Shown here: positions 32,855-41,138 of the stretch, one piece after another
Layout: every line of letters starts with the position of its first letter
Position numbering within the stretch: the stretch's first letter is position 1
DNA from: JACQAP01 sp035275265
GTDB lineage: Bacteria; Pseudomonadota; Gammaproteobacteria; Burkholderiales; JACQAP01
DNA: 64,000 nt
Direction: 5' to 3'
Assembly: GCA_035275265.1 (NCBI GenBank)
Contig: DATENC010000006.1
Location: 1 to 64,000 of the forward strand
The notes under the pieces: model-generated
Told to the model about the DNA's origin: nothing
What the model saw: the letters and a program-made list of their open reading frames with translations, nothing else
Database searches by the model: none
Position numbers and translations under genes: made by a program

Positions 32855-34720
32855 ATGCGTCTGGATTCTTTCCGCCTAAAAAATTATAGGTGTTTTGGCG
32901 ACACTGAAACCCTGTCGTTTGGTCCGGGATTTAATCTCGTTGTGGGGGCCAATAGCGTCGGTAAGTCGACACTATTGGAAGCGCTTTCTCTTGGCTTTCC
33001 TTCGAATCCCACCAGGAGTCCGCGCACCCAGCCGCGCCATACTGCTCTTTTGAACCCACTCTCTAGTGCTGAAATAGCGATCACTTTGGCTGGTCCGGAG
33101 CTTAGACGCTACCTTCTTAGCGAGAACGCGACTTTTCGATTGCCGATGCAAGCAATGTATCGCGACGACACTGCGCGCATGGAACGATTAGAGCATATCC
33201 TTTCGCAACCCGAATTATCTTTCGACTACCAGTATTCAAACCCTGGGGAGGTTTGGGCGTCCGAAACGTGTCGACAGTTCCCCGAAGCAGCTGAAACGCG
33301 CGCGCGCTTCAACAATCGAGCAGACAGAACGGGTTTTGTGGATCGAGGATTCAGTGCAATACCTTTCGATATTACTGAATCTCTGGGGCGCTTTGCTGGC
33401 AACCTGTATCGCGCCGTTACGTACAGGTTTCTTGCTCAACGGATGAATATAGGCAAATGCCAGTCAGATACAACGCCGAACCTTGCTTCCAACGCTATCA
33501 ACTTACCTGCAACACTCAATGTGATGCAGAGTGATCGAGATGCATTTCTTGCATACAATAAGTTGGTAGCCCAAATTCTTCCCACTGTAGACCACGTTAG
33601 CGTCATACCAATCGCTAGTGGTTACGTAGAAATTCTCGTATGGCCGCACCCAACATTAAGGCACTTAGCTGTTCCGCTTGACGAATGCGGCACCGGTGTC
33701 GCACAAGTGTTGGCGATTCTCTACGTTGTGATGACGTCGTTGGAGCCCCGCACAATCATCATTGACGAGCCTAATACCTTCCTGCATCCGGGCGCAACCA
33801 GAAAACTCATGGAGGTACTAAGCGATTTCCGCGATCAGCAATACATCGTTGCAACTCATTCCCCGGAAGTCATCAAGGCAATTGTTCCTCGACGTTTGAT
33901 GAGGATTGATTGGCATGATGGTGAAAGCGCTGTCACCTGTCTCGATGCAAGCGATGTCCGCAGTATGAGTGGTGTTTTGCAAGAGATAGGCGCGCGCGTA
34001 TCCGATGTTATGGCCGCCGACAGTATCATTTGGGTTGATGGAGAATCAGAGGAGTTGGTCTTTCCACTAATTCTGCGAGAGCTAGCGAAGAAACGGATGT
34101 TCGGAACGGCAATTGTTGCTGTTCACGATACCGGCAGTTTCGAGAAATCACCTCTAAGCGCTGGAGCCATAGCCCGCCTTTACCAAAAGCTCAGCAAAGG
34201 TGGCGGTCTAGTGCCACGTGCGATCGGCTTTAGCTTCGATCGCGAAGTGCGGACGGAAAGTGAGATTACGGAGTTGCGCTCTAAGTATAGCGATATGCAT
34301 TTCCTACCACGGCGAATGCTGGAAAACTATCTGTTGGACGGCGATGCCATTGCGTTTGCAATAGACCAACAGGTAGGAGGAAACGGAGAGGTTACAGCGA
34401 CAAAAGTGCAGGACTGGATTACGTCGAAGGGAAAAGAGAACAAATACTTCAATCCACTTCCGATTGAGCCAGTCATCTTTAGCGAAGAATGGACAAATAA
34501 CGTCCACGCCGCCAAGCTTTTGCACGATCTCTTCCAGGACATTTTGGATGCAAGGGCGCAGTTCGTAAAGACCCGGGACAATTTGATCATTGTCGAGTGG
34601 TTAATCCTCAATAGGAAAGCTCAATTAACTCCTCTTTGTGACTATATCAAAACGGTTGTTGCCGCTTGTCATGCAAGTGTCGCAGACGTTCACGGCATCG
34701 CTTCTGTAAGGCCGGAATAG
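32855..34720 (+). CDS. OLD-like AAA ATPase with C-terminal TOPRIM/DUF4435-like region
   Basis: A 621-aa protein. The N-terminal ABC/SMC-type ATPase has Walker A GANSVGKST (31-39), Walker B TIIIDEPNTFLHPG and the H-loop ATHSPEV. After about residue 385 a nuclease-like part begins: IIWVDGESEELVFPLIL, FSFDRE and RRMLENYLLDGD, which resemble TOPRIM/DUF4435 acidic motifs. Proteins of this design (OLD family and relatives) often act in anti-phage defence. The gene is clearly poorer in G+C than the island's replication module, suggesting separate acquisition. Confidence 0.82.
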   Translation: MRLDSFRLKNYRCFGDTETLSFGPGFNLVVGANSVGKSTLLEALSLGFPSNPTRSPRTQPRHTALLNPLSSAEIAITLAGPELRRYLLSENATFRLPMQAMYRDDTARMERLEHILSQPELSFDYQYSNPGEVWASETCRQFPEAAETRARFNNRADRTGFVDRGFSAIPFDITESLGRFAGNLYRAVTYRFLAQRMNIGKCQSDTTPNLASNAINLPATLNVMQSDRDAFLAYNKLVAQILPTVDHVSVIPIASGYVEILVWPHPTLRHLAVPLDECGTGVAQVLAILYVVMTSLEPRTIIIDEPNTFLHPGATRKLMEVLSDFRDQQYIVATHSPEVIKAIVPRRLMRIDWHDGESAVTCLDASDVRSMSGVLQEIGARVSDVMAADSIIWVDGESEELVFPLILRELAKKRMFGTAIVAVHDTGSFEKSPLSAGAIARLYQKLSKGGGLVPRAIGFSFDREVRTESEITELRSKYSDMHFLPRRMLENYLLDGDAIAFAIDQQVGGNGEVTATKVQDWITSKGKENKYFNPLPIEPVIFSEEWTNNVHAAKLLHDLFQDILDARAQFVKTRDNLIIVEWLILNRKAQLTPLCDYIKTVVAACHASVADVHGIASVRPE

Positions 34721-34846
34721 AAACTTTCGCGTGGACTCTCGCATGGTATTTGAGCAGTTACGCCCAACACGGTGCCGGTTCGGGTCGTCCGTGGACGTCC
34801 GTGCGGACACTAGGTGATGCGGACAACCTGATTCAGTGATTAAACA

Positions 34847-35554
34847 ATGTGTGGCCGTTATGTCTCTCCGAGCGACGCCGAAATAGAGCGGTTCTGGCAC
34901 ATCGGCCGGCACAACTACGCCCCCTTCGGTCCGCTTTACAACGTGTCACCAACCGCGCTGATCCCCACGCTGCGCCGTGGGGATACTGGCGGGCTCGACC
35001 TTGTCATGACACGCTGGGGATTGATTCCCTTCTGGTGGAAGGATGCCAAGCCCCCGTGCAATACGTTTAACGCGCGCTCGGAGGAAGCCGCGACTAAACC
35101 CATGTGGCGCGATCCTGCCAGCAAAGCGCGGTGCCTTGTGCCGGCCTTGGGTTGGTATGAGTGGGATGAAGTTGAGCGTGTAGACCCTGCGACGGGTGAA
35201 GTGAAGAAGGCGAAGCGGCCGCACTTCATGCACCTGCCAGACCGGCGGCCGTTTGCCTTTGCCGGTCTCATGTCACGGTGGACCACTGAGAGTGCTACAG
35301 CAGAATTCACTTGCGCGATCCTTACCCGCGATGCAGTCGGCCCCTCTGCGGAAATTCATACCCGCATGCCGATCGCGTTGCCGAAGGATGTGGAATCCGC
35401 TTGGCTCGATCCTGCCTTGACCGATGCAGCCAATGCGATCGAACTAGCGCGGGAGCGCGCGGTAACTGAGTTTGTTCACCATCCCGTAAATCCGCGTGTC
35501 AATCATACGCGCAACGAGGGCGCGGAGCTGATCGAGCCGGTGCATTCTGCGTGA
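34847..35554 (+). CDS. SOS response-associated peptidase (SRAP/YedK family)
   Basis: A 235-aa HMCES/YedK-type protein that crosslinks to abasic sites in single-stranded DNA through Cys2 and shields them. The catalytic set is present: MCGRY at the start (Cys2), Asn in TFNARSEE, Glu in GWYEW and His in IHTRMPIAL. The start is fixed by the need for Cys at position 2. In mobile elements these proteins are common, perhaps to protect incoming or replicating single-stranded DNA. Confidence 0.93.
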   Translation: MCGRYVSPSDAEIERFWHIGRHNYAPFGPLYNVSPTALIPTLRRGDTGGLDLVMTRWGLIPFWWKDAKPPCNTFNARSEEAATKPMWRDPASKARCLVPALGWYEWDEVERVDPATGEVKKAKRPHFMHLPDRRPFAFAGLMSRWTTESATAEFTCAILTRDAVGPSAEIHTRMPIALPKDVESAWLDPALTDAANAIELARERAVTEFVHHPVNPRVNHTRNEGAELIEPVHSA

Positions 35555-35718
35555 CACGGTTCGCCGCGCTATGTGTCGTACCGCATAGATATACTACATA
35601 ATGATGGCATATCGTTCTCGATTGCTTCAACTCGGTAAAGGCCCGTCACCGGGGATGGGACGACGACAGCGTCGGCCCGCCCTTTGCCCGCGCGCGGGGC
35701 AAGATTTTAGGAGTTTCC

Positions 35719-36174
35719 ATGAGTAACATTCTTTCCGTGGTTTGCGTTCTGTTGCTTCTCGCGGCCTGCGCGACCGCCAACAAAATTGCGGGCGTTCGAC
35801 TAGGCATGACCAAAGACGAAGTCGTTAAAGTTATGGGGGAACCAGCAAGTGTCAGCGCACAGGGCGGCGCGGAATATCTTAACTACGCGCTTTCAGAAAC
35901 AGATGACCAAGCGTTTTATGGGTTTACTACACCGTATTTCGTTCGCCTCATCAACGGAAAGGTCGAGTCATATGGGCGGTCAGGCGATTTCGATAGCACA
36001 AAAACTCCTACAGTTAGGATCGAGAGCGATCAGACCATAAAGCAGAACGTCGAAGTAACCGGCTCCGCCGACCTCTACACGGAATTGAAGAAACTTAAAG
36101 AGCTGAACGATTCCGGAATCATTACTGACGCTGAATTTGAAAGCCAAAAAAAGAAGTTGCTAGATAAGCATTAA
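35719..36174 (+). CDS. Lipoprotein with BamE/SmpA-like and SHOCT regions
   Basis: A 151-aa protein. The signal peptide ends in a lipobox, LLAAC (Cys18). A SmpA/BamE-like segment follows (GVRLGMTKDEVVKVMGEPASV). The C-terminal 30 residues (LYTELKKLKELNDSGIITDA-EFESQKKKLL) match a SHOCT motif, a short helical module found at C-termini. A GGAG ribosome site precedes the ATG. The role in the island is unknown; it may alter the envelope. The 164-base upstream gap has a possible AT-rich promoter near 35590-35610. Confidence 0.78.
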   Translation: MSNILSVVCVLLLLAACATANKIAGVRLGMTKDEVVKVMGEPASVSAQGGAEYLNYALSETDDQAFYGFTTPYFVRLINGKVESYGRSGDFDSTKTPTVRIESDQTIKQNVEVTGSADLYTELKKLKELNDSGIITDAEFESQKKKLLDKH

Positions 36175-36230
36175 AAGAGTTGTACCGCCCAGTTCGCGCT
36201 AGTAGCGATTAGGATGAGGGAGGTAGTGTT

Positions 36231-36764
36231 ATGGGACTTCATGCGAAGGTGCGTCATGTGGTAATGCTGGCCGCTCTGTGTCTGATGGCAGCATGGAACC
36301 TTCCAAATTACGCAGAACGGACAGACCCACTAAAATTCACCGCAAAAGTAAGACTCCATGTGTCGGCAGACACAAGCATCAAGAGCTCAATTGTTAGTTA
36401 CCTAAGTCGAGAATTGCGCTCCCTCGGCGACGTGGAGATTGTCGATGAAAATCCAGGGTGGGAACTATATGTGGTGGCCATGGAGGTAACGACTGTTTCA
36501 GGGATCAAGACAGGTTTCGCGCTTACGTCCGTAGTGATCAACCCGTTCGACAATCAAAAATTGAGCCCGCTTCTTCAGCCCGTGAGCAGAGACCTGGGAT
36601 TAACTATTACGCAAGGGCTAGTGAATACAAACGGCCATTGGTTGTACGTGGGTGGAGAATTACAAAATCTTTGCAAGCAAGCAGTAACGGATTTTGATGT
36701 GACTCTGGAGGAAAGCCGAAAAATTAACCGGATTCTGAAGTCATTCATAGAGAAAAAACAGTGA
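36231..36764 (+). CDS. Exported protein of unknown function
   Basis: A 177-aa protein with an N-terminal hydrophobic signal (about 8-25). The mature part begins near YAERTDPLKF. It reads as a small alpha/beta protein with VRLHVSADTSIKSSIVSYLS and a Lys-rich C-terminus. No family is recognised. It follows the SHOCT lipoprotein by 56 bases on the same strand. Codon use and A/T content are like the preceding gene and unlike the flanking chromosome. Confidence 0.65.
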   Translation: MGLHAKVRHVVMLAALCLMAAWNLPNYAERTDPLKFTAKVRLHVSADTSIKSSIVSYLSRELRSLGDVEIVDENPGWELYVVAMEVTTVSGIKTGFALTSVVINPFDNQKLSPLLQPVSRDLGLTITQGLVNTNGHWLYVGGELQNLCKQAVTDFDVTLEESRKINRILKSFIEKKQ

Positions 36765-36960
36765 ATTTGGTTCGAAGCAACTATAGAGGCCCCTTCTTGC
36801 CTCGCTGCTGAGGACCTCAAGGGTGTCCGAGAGCGGCAGCTTGCCGAACTTCGATTGATAGTGGGCGCATTGTACCGCCAGAATCCGCGCACACTCCTTT
36901 GGACACAGTTTTCCTCCCCTTCGAATTGGACTATGGTAGACGCATAAGGGGGATCGGGAA

Positions 36961-37176
36961 TTGACCATCCAGATACTGGTCCTAATCATGCTCATCGGTC
37001 TTTGCGTGCCCGCGCTGGGGCATGCCCACGGTGGCGGCCTCGATCGTTGCGGTGGCCATCACGACCGGAAGCGGGGCAGCTACCACGTCCACCGGATGGC
37101 CCAGTTTTGCGCATGCCGCCCCGAGGAACAGGTTTGCAAAGCGCCGCCGAAGAATGACAAGACGCGGCCTCGGTAG
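36961..37176 (+). CDS. Small exported His/Cys-rich protein (YHYH-like)
   Basis: A 71-aa protein starting with TTG (GGGAA nearby). A signal peptide spans about 1-22. The core GGLDRCGGHHDRKRGSYHVHR resembles the Asp-x-x-Gly-Cys-His...Tyr-His-x-His motif of small secreted proteins often found beside thermonucleases. It may bind metal. It overlaps the nuclease gene by 23 bases, so the two look functionally paired. Confidence 0.65.
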   Translation: MTIQILVLIMLIGLCVPALGHAHGGGLDRCGGHHDRKRGSYHVHRMAQFCACRPEEQVCKAPPKNDKTRPR

Positions 37177-37651
37177 TTGGCTATGTCTGTGCCTGCTGTG
37201 CGCGCCGGCAGCAGCCGAGACGCTCTCCGGTTACGTTGTAGGTGTCGCAGATGGCGACACGATCACATTACTAGACGGCAACAAGGTGCTATACAGAATC
37301 CGCCTCGCCGGTATCGACGCACCGGAGAAGGGTCAGCCTTTCGGAAAGGTCTCCGGCCAGCACCTGGCCGAACTCGCATTCAGCAAACAGGCATCGGCCG
37401 ACTGTAACAAGATCGACCGCTACGAGCGACTGGTCTGCACCGTGTACGTTGATGGAAAAGACGTGGGCTTGGCGCAATTAGATGCCGGGCTGGCTTGGTG
37501 GTATCGCAAGTACGCAAACGAGCAACCGCCGCAACAGCGGCTTGAGTACGATATGGCGGAAACCAAGGCTTACGTTGATCGGATTGGACTGTGGCAGGAC
37601 AAGAATCCGATTCCACCGTGGGAGTGGCGGAAGGCTGAGCGCGAGCGATAA
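37154..37651 (+). CDS. Secreted thermonuclease (SNase) family protein
   Basis: A 165-aa protein with a signal peptide (about 1-21) and a staphylococcal-nuclease OB-fold: VVGVADGDTITLLDG, RLAGIDAPEKGQPFG with the catalytic Arg and Asp/Glu, and YERLVCTVYVDGKDV with the second Arg. The frame is open from 37022, but only the ATG at 37154 gives a signal peptide. The C-terminal WQDKNPIPPWEWRK is typical of short bacterial SNases. It probably degrades DNA or RNA in the periplasm or outside the cell. Confidence 0.9.
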   Translation: MTRRGLGSWLCLCLLCAPAAAETLSGYVVGVADGDTITLLDGNKVLYRIRLAGIDAPEKGQPFGKVSGQHLAELAFSKQASADCNKIDRYERLVCTVYVDGKDVGLAQLDAGLAWWYRKYANEQPPQQRLEYDMAETKAYVDRIGLWQDKNPIPPWEWRKAERER

Positions 37652-37684
37652 CCGCGTACAGCCGGCACGTGCCCTGCTTTGGAC

Positions 37685-38149
37685 CTACAGCTTAAACCCT
37701 TCGACCCGCAACACGTCTACGAGCGTAACCACCTTTATGCCTCGCGCCGCGCACACATTGGGAATCTTGGGCGCAGCGGCTTTGACTCTTGCTAGCGTTT
37801 CATATGTCACCACGGGGACGCCCTTTAACTCCGCGAGGGCGATAACAAAAGGGTCCGCTGCTGATTTCACAGAGTGTGGCTTAATCAATCCCTCGTGCGC
37901 ATTTACAATTTCTTTAACCTTAGCCAATAGTGCTTCGTCCGAGGGAACGAAAAACCCGTTTAGCCCTTTGGCCCATTTGTACAGATCATCTTTTTGTTCC
38001 TCCAGTTCCATGCGCACATCAACCGGCGCGCGAATAGTTCCGTCCGCTGCCAACTCGGCTAGCTTGTCCCATACCGGCTCAAACATTTCGCGGGGATAGT
38101 GGCGGACCCACGGTTCCACTAAGGCGCTGGTGTCAAAGCACCATTTCAA
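37685..38149 (-). CDS. PIN-like DUF4411 protein, putative toxin
   Basis: A 154-aa PIN-fold protein. Acidic active-site residues are visible at WCFDTSAL (N-terminal Asp), VRMELEEQ (Glu) and SAADPFVIALAE (Asp), with VVTYE further on. DUF4411 proteins are predicted RNases. The start overlaps the stop of the HTH-ImmA gene by four bases (ATGA), the usual antitoxin-first layout. A toxin role is inferred from fold and context. Confidence 0.8.
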   Translation of the reverse strand: MKWCFDTSALVEPWVRHYPREMFEPVWDKLAELAADGTIRAPVDVRMELEEQKDDLYKWAKGLNGFFVPSDEALLAKVKEIVNAHEGLIKPHSVKSAADPFVIALAELKGVPVVTYETLARVKAAAPKIPNVCAARGIKVVTLVDVLRVEGFKL

Positions 38150-39339
38150 GCGGCCTCCCGCTCTCCTAGAACACCAAGTATCTTCGGCAGATGGTCGAGC
38201 TTCGCGCCGAGAATACGTGACAGATCAGAGCCAGTGATTACGCTAGCGTCATACGCGTCTATGGCGAGCCTGGTCAAGAAGCGCCCATTCGCCAAAACCA
38301 CGCGCCGCGGGAATGTTGTGAATCCGCCCGCGCTCTCACCTTCATCGCCAGCGAACTGCTGCCGCCACTGTTGGCGTTGGGCTTTGTAAAACTGCGATGT
38401 AGTTTTTTCCGCCATGAGAAGCCGTCGAAGGATCACCTCACGACTTGCCCAAAACGCTCGGCGCAAAGTCTGCAATTCGTCGCTACTCCACTCTCTTGCT
38501 TCCAGCGCAGGGGTTACGAGCGGGTGTCGCAGGAGTTCGTCGAAAGGTACAAGGATGGACCCCGCCACGTGGTTGCAATACACCTCGATCTGTTCTTCTC
38601 GGTCGCCGCGGGGTGCCTGTTCTGTAACGTCACATAGCCCACTTTCAGCGCGGGCCAGGTGGACAAGCTCGTGCATCAAGCTGAATACTCGGCCGAGTGG
38701 CTTGTCCTTAGAATTTAGCAAAATGATTGGCAGGGGGGACAAAGCCAGCGCGCACCCGCGCATTTCCTTTACTGATACGCCGCTAACCTGCATTACCAAG
38801 ACGCCCAACGACTCCACGGCAGCTTTCCACGCATTCATTGCGTCGTATTCGTTAGCCCACTGTTGGCGGTTTTGCGTGGTGATGCCTAGCCGCTCCGTGA
38901 TTCTGTGCGCCGTTTCTTCTGGATGGCTGTTCGGATCAATGCCCAGCTGAAATGCGGGGGGTTCCGCTTCCCACTGGGCAAAAATTTCGAGCGCCGCATC
39001 GCGCTTCACTTCCGCCGCCCTTATGCCCTGTGCAAGCTCAGGACTAATGACATGCTGGAGGCTAAGTTCGATGCGCCGATAATCCACAGGGGGAGGCGGA
39101 TCGACGGGACGCGCTTGAAGGAAAAACACGCCAACGGAGCGTTTATAAAGCCGTGCAAGCTTGCGCAGCTGGGTCAAGGTCGGAAGCTGTGTTCCGTCCT
39201 CCCATGCTTGAAGTTTAGCCTCTGTCACCTTCAGGCGTTGCGCAACAGTTGCCAGATCCACGCGGGAAGCTTCGCGCGCCCACACAAGCAGGTCGCTATT
39301 CAAGATCCCCTCAAGTGATGGACCTGCCATTCTCAGCAC
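38146..39339 (-). CDS. HTH-XRE / ImmA-IrrE zinc protease fusion, putative antitoxin
   Basis: A 397-aa protein. The N-terminal XRE helix-turn-helix (about 20-75) has WAREASRVDLATVAQRLKVT. The ImmA/IrrE domain holds the zinc site HELVH (223-227) and a downstream IEVYCNHVAGSILVP ligand segment. Such fusions act as regulators or antitoxins whose protease cleaves a repressor or partner. It is coupled to the PIN-like gene. The ATG at 39330 is an alternative start. Its 5' end overlaps the plus-strand gene beginning at 39318. Confidence 0.85.
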   Translation of the reverse strand: MLRMAGPSLEGILNSDLLVWAREASRVDLATVAQRLKVTEAKLQAWEDGTQLPTLTQLRKLARLYKRSVGVFFLQARPVDPPPPVDYRRIELSLQHVISPELAQGIRAAEVKRDAALEIFAQWEAEPPAFQLGIDPNSHPEETAHRITERLGITTQNRQQWANEYDAMNAWKAAVESLGVLVMQVSGVSVKEMRGCALALSPLPIILLNSKDKPLGRVFSLMHELVHLARAESGLCDVTEQAPRGDREEQIEVYCNHVAGSILVPFDELLRHPLVTPALEAREWSSDELQTLRRAFWASREVILRRLLMAEKTTSQFYKAQRQQWRQQFAGDEGESAGGFTTFPRRVVLANGRFLTRLAIDAYDASVITGSDLSRILGAKLDHLPKILGVLGEREAA

Positions 39340-39776
39340 TCCTGAACTACGAAAAAGCGACTTTCGTGCAAGACTACATCAAAGCGCGCCCGGCGGTTAG
39401 TCACGCCGGCAGCACTACGTTTCTCGTGCTACGCTCAGCCATGGAACCGGAAACCCTTGAGCAACTGAATTGGCGCAAAGAATTTGATTCCTGGCCCGAA
39501 TCCAAACTCAGGATGTTTTCTGAACCAAGCCCCACACAAGTCGGATACGACGCGCATAAAGCTTTTGCTAGAGCCGTGTTGGCGGAGCGGGAATCCGCTA
39601 AGCGTGATGAGCGAGAAGAAGAAACTCTTTCTATCGCCAAGGAAGCCAACCGGATCGCCTCTGAGGCGCGCGACTCCGCTAGATCGCAAACCCGTTGGGC
39701 CATAGTGGCAGCTATCAGCGCGGCGATTGCTGCAATCGCGGCAATACTGGCAGTCATTATTAGCATTAAGCCCTAG
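39318..39776 (+). CDS. Membrane-anchored protein of unknown function
   Basis: A 152-aa protein if begun at ATG 39318, with an alternative ATG at 39441 (111 aa). A Lys/Glu/Arg-rich helical segment (VLAERESAKRDEREEE) leads into one C-terminal membrane segment, WAIVAAISAAIAAIAAILAVI. It has a tail-anchored coiled-coil layout but no known family. The first start overlaps the divergent HTH-ImmA gene, so the shorter form may be real. No good ribosome site is seen for either. Confidence 0.5.
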   Translation: MDLPFSALLNYEKATFVQDYIKARPAVSHAGSTTFLVLRSAMEPETLEQLNWRKEFDSWPESKLRMFSEPSPTQVGYDAHKAFARAVLAERESAKRDEREEETLSIAKEANRIASEARDSARSQTRWAIVAAISAAIAAIAAILAVIISIKP

Positions 39777-39778
39777 TC

Positions 39779-40195
39779 CTAGTCCGCAATTGACGCCGAC
39801 ACACCTTCCGCCATCCTTGGCGTGCGGCGCTTTTTCTGTTCCGCGTAGTACGCTGCTACCTGCTCGGCCCGCTCGATGGCGTCATCAACTCCGTTCGGCG
39901 AACGCCGTGCTTTTAGACGCGCGTCTTGTTCGGCCAACCACACGTCATCCAAGCCAGTAACTGCCACGTCCCCGCAGGACATGGGGACTCGCTCGCCGCG
40001 AACGTGCAGCTTGTGTGCGTTGGGCGAGTAGCGCACCCCGCAACAGTTGACGGTGTTATCCGTCGCCGGCTGCGATTTGTGCGCGCTCTCCGGCCAGGCT
40101 GTAAGCGGTTCGAGCACGGGCGCGCGATACGCCAGGTTTCGTTCATGCACCGCTCGCCGCCCCTTGGAATCCAGAATGCCGCGAAGTTTGGTCAT
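39779..40195 (-). CDS. Unknown protein, last gene of a coupled cassette
   Basis: A 138-aa hydrophilic protein with no recognised family. It has three Cys (CCGVRY, MSCGD) and a basic C-terminus (EQKKRRTPRMAEG). Its ATG overlaps the stop of the small Cys/His gene (ATGA), which places it last of four genes read leftward from 41767. It may be a small DNA- or RNA-binding protein, but nothing in the sequence proves that. Confidence 0.6.
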   Translation of the reverse strand: MTKLRGILDSKGRRAVHERNLAYRAPVLEPLTAWPESAHKSQPATDNTVNCCGVRYSPNAHKLHVRGERVPMSCGDVAVTGLDDVWLAEQDARLKARRSPNGVDDAIERAEQVAAYYAEQKKRRTPRMAEGVSASIAD

Positions 40196-40368
40196 GTCGG
40201 TTTTCTCGCTGCGTTCGCGCGCGCTTGTGCTCGTGCGGCGATGATCTGGCGCGAACGCGCTGCTTCCGCCTTGCGAAAAAGTTCATCGCAAAACCGGCAC
40301 GGTTTTGGATGCTGATGCACAGGACACAGTTGTATGCCCGCGCGCCGGAAAGCGTTGCGCATCGCCAT
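40192..40368 (-). CDS. 58-aa Cys/His (zinc-knuckle-like) protein
   Basis: A short frame running from ATG 40368 to TGA 40192. The sequence reads MAMRNAFRRAGIQL, then CPVH, six residues, CRFC, then a basic helical tail ending NAARKPT. C15, H18 (CxxH) and C24, C27 (CxxC) could bind one zinc. Its start shares a base with the upstream stop (TGATG), and its stop overlaps the next ATG. That coupling strongly supports translation. No family is recognised. Confidence 0.65.
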   Translation of the reverse strand: MAMRNAFRRAGIQLCPVHQHPKPCRFCDELFRKAEAARSRQIIAARAQARANAARKPT

Positions 40369-41138
40369 CACGTAATTCCCCGTGCGCGGGCCATCATCGA
40401 TAGTTGCAGAATCAGCTTCGGGTCCGCCGCCAGACTGCCCGCGTTCGTGTCGAAGTATTCGAGCAACGTTTTACCGCCAACCTTTTCGAGGTACTTGCGG
40501 CCTAGTTCAATCTCGGCATACGCCTTTTCCGCGCTGCCAAAAGCATGCGCGCACTCAAAGGCCAGTTCCTGCGTGTCGGCTTCGCTGAGTTTGCCTAGCC
40601 CCCATCCCTCATTTGTATGCTTTGCGAAGCGATCAATGACGGCTTCTGATACAAACTGCGGCAGTTGCGCGGCCAGGCAGAAATTAGCGACTTCATGCGC
40701 CAGTTTGCGCTCGACTTGTCCGACAACAACGGCGCGCGTTACTAACCCTTCCACGTCGCGCTGCGCGATTGGCGTGAAGTGCTTTTCCAACCCGGGAATA
40801 TCGCGTTCGTCGATCACACGTGCGCCAGCGTTGGCCGCTTCGGCTTTCGCATCCGCAGATTGCAGAAACGCGGGCACCGGGCCGTCACGTAAGGCGTGAT
40901 CCAACGCCGCGCGCAGACTGTCGTGCAGTTGCAGATTGTCGAAGTCGCGCGCCGCCGCCGCGCGGTTGGCGTCAACGTAACGCATAGCGGCTGCCTGACT
41001 TTCGGACATGCCGCTTGTGTCGCTTACGAACGTTGTGGCCGGCTGCGCGGGCGCTTTCGGCGCGCTACCTGTCTCTATGACCGTGGCGCTGGGCAAATGC
41101 GGCGCGGAAGCGCCGGGTGTTCCTTGTGGGTTCATCAC
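40368..41138 (-). CDS. Unknown protein of the coupled cassette
   Basis: A 256-aa protein. A disordered, Pro/Ala-rich N-terminus (about 1-40) leads into a helical, acidic body with no membrane segment. The body contains VGQVERKLAHEVANFCLAAQ and YLEKVGGKTLLEYFD. I do not recognise it. It overlaps the upstream coiled-coil gene by four bases and the downstream 58-aa gene by one. A phage-related structural or regulatory role is possible but unproven. Confidence 0.65.
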   Translation of the reverse strand: MMNPQGTPGASAPHLPSATVIETGSAPKAPAQPATTFVSDTSGMSESQAAAMRYVDANRAAAARDFDNLQLHDSLRAALDHALRDGPVPAFLQSADAKAEAANAGARVIDERDIPGLEKHFTPIAQRDVEGLVTRAVVVGQVERKLAHEVANFCLAAQLPQFVSEAVIDRFAKHTNEGWGLGKLSEADTQELAFECAHAFGSAEKAYAEIELGRKYLEKVGGKTLLEYFDTNAGSLAADPKLILQLSMMARARGIT

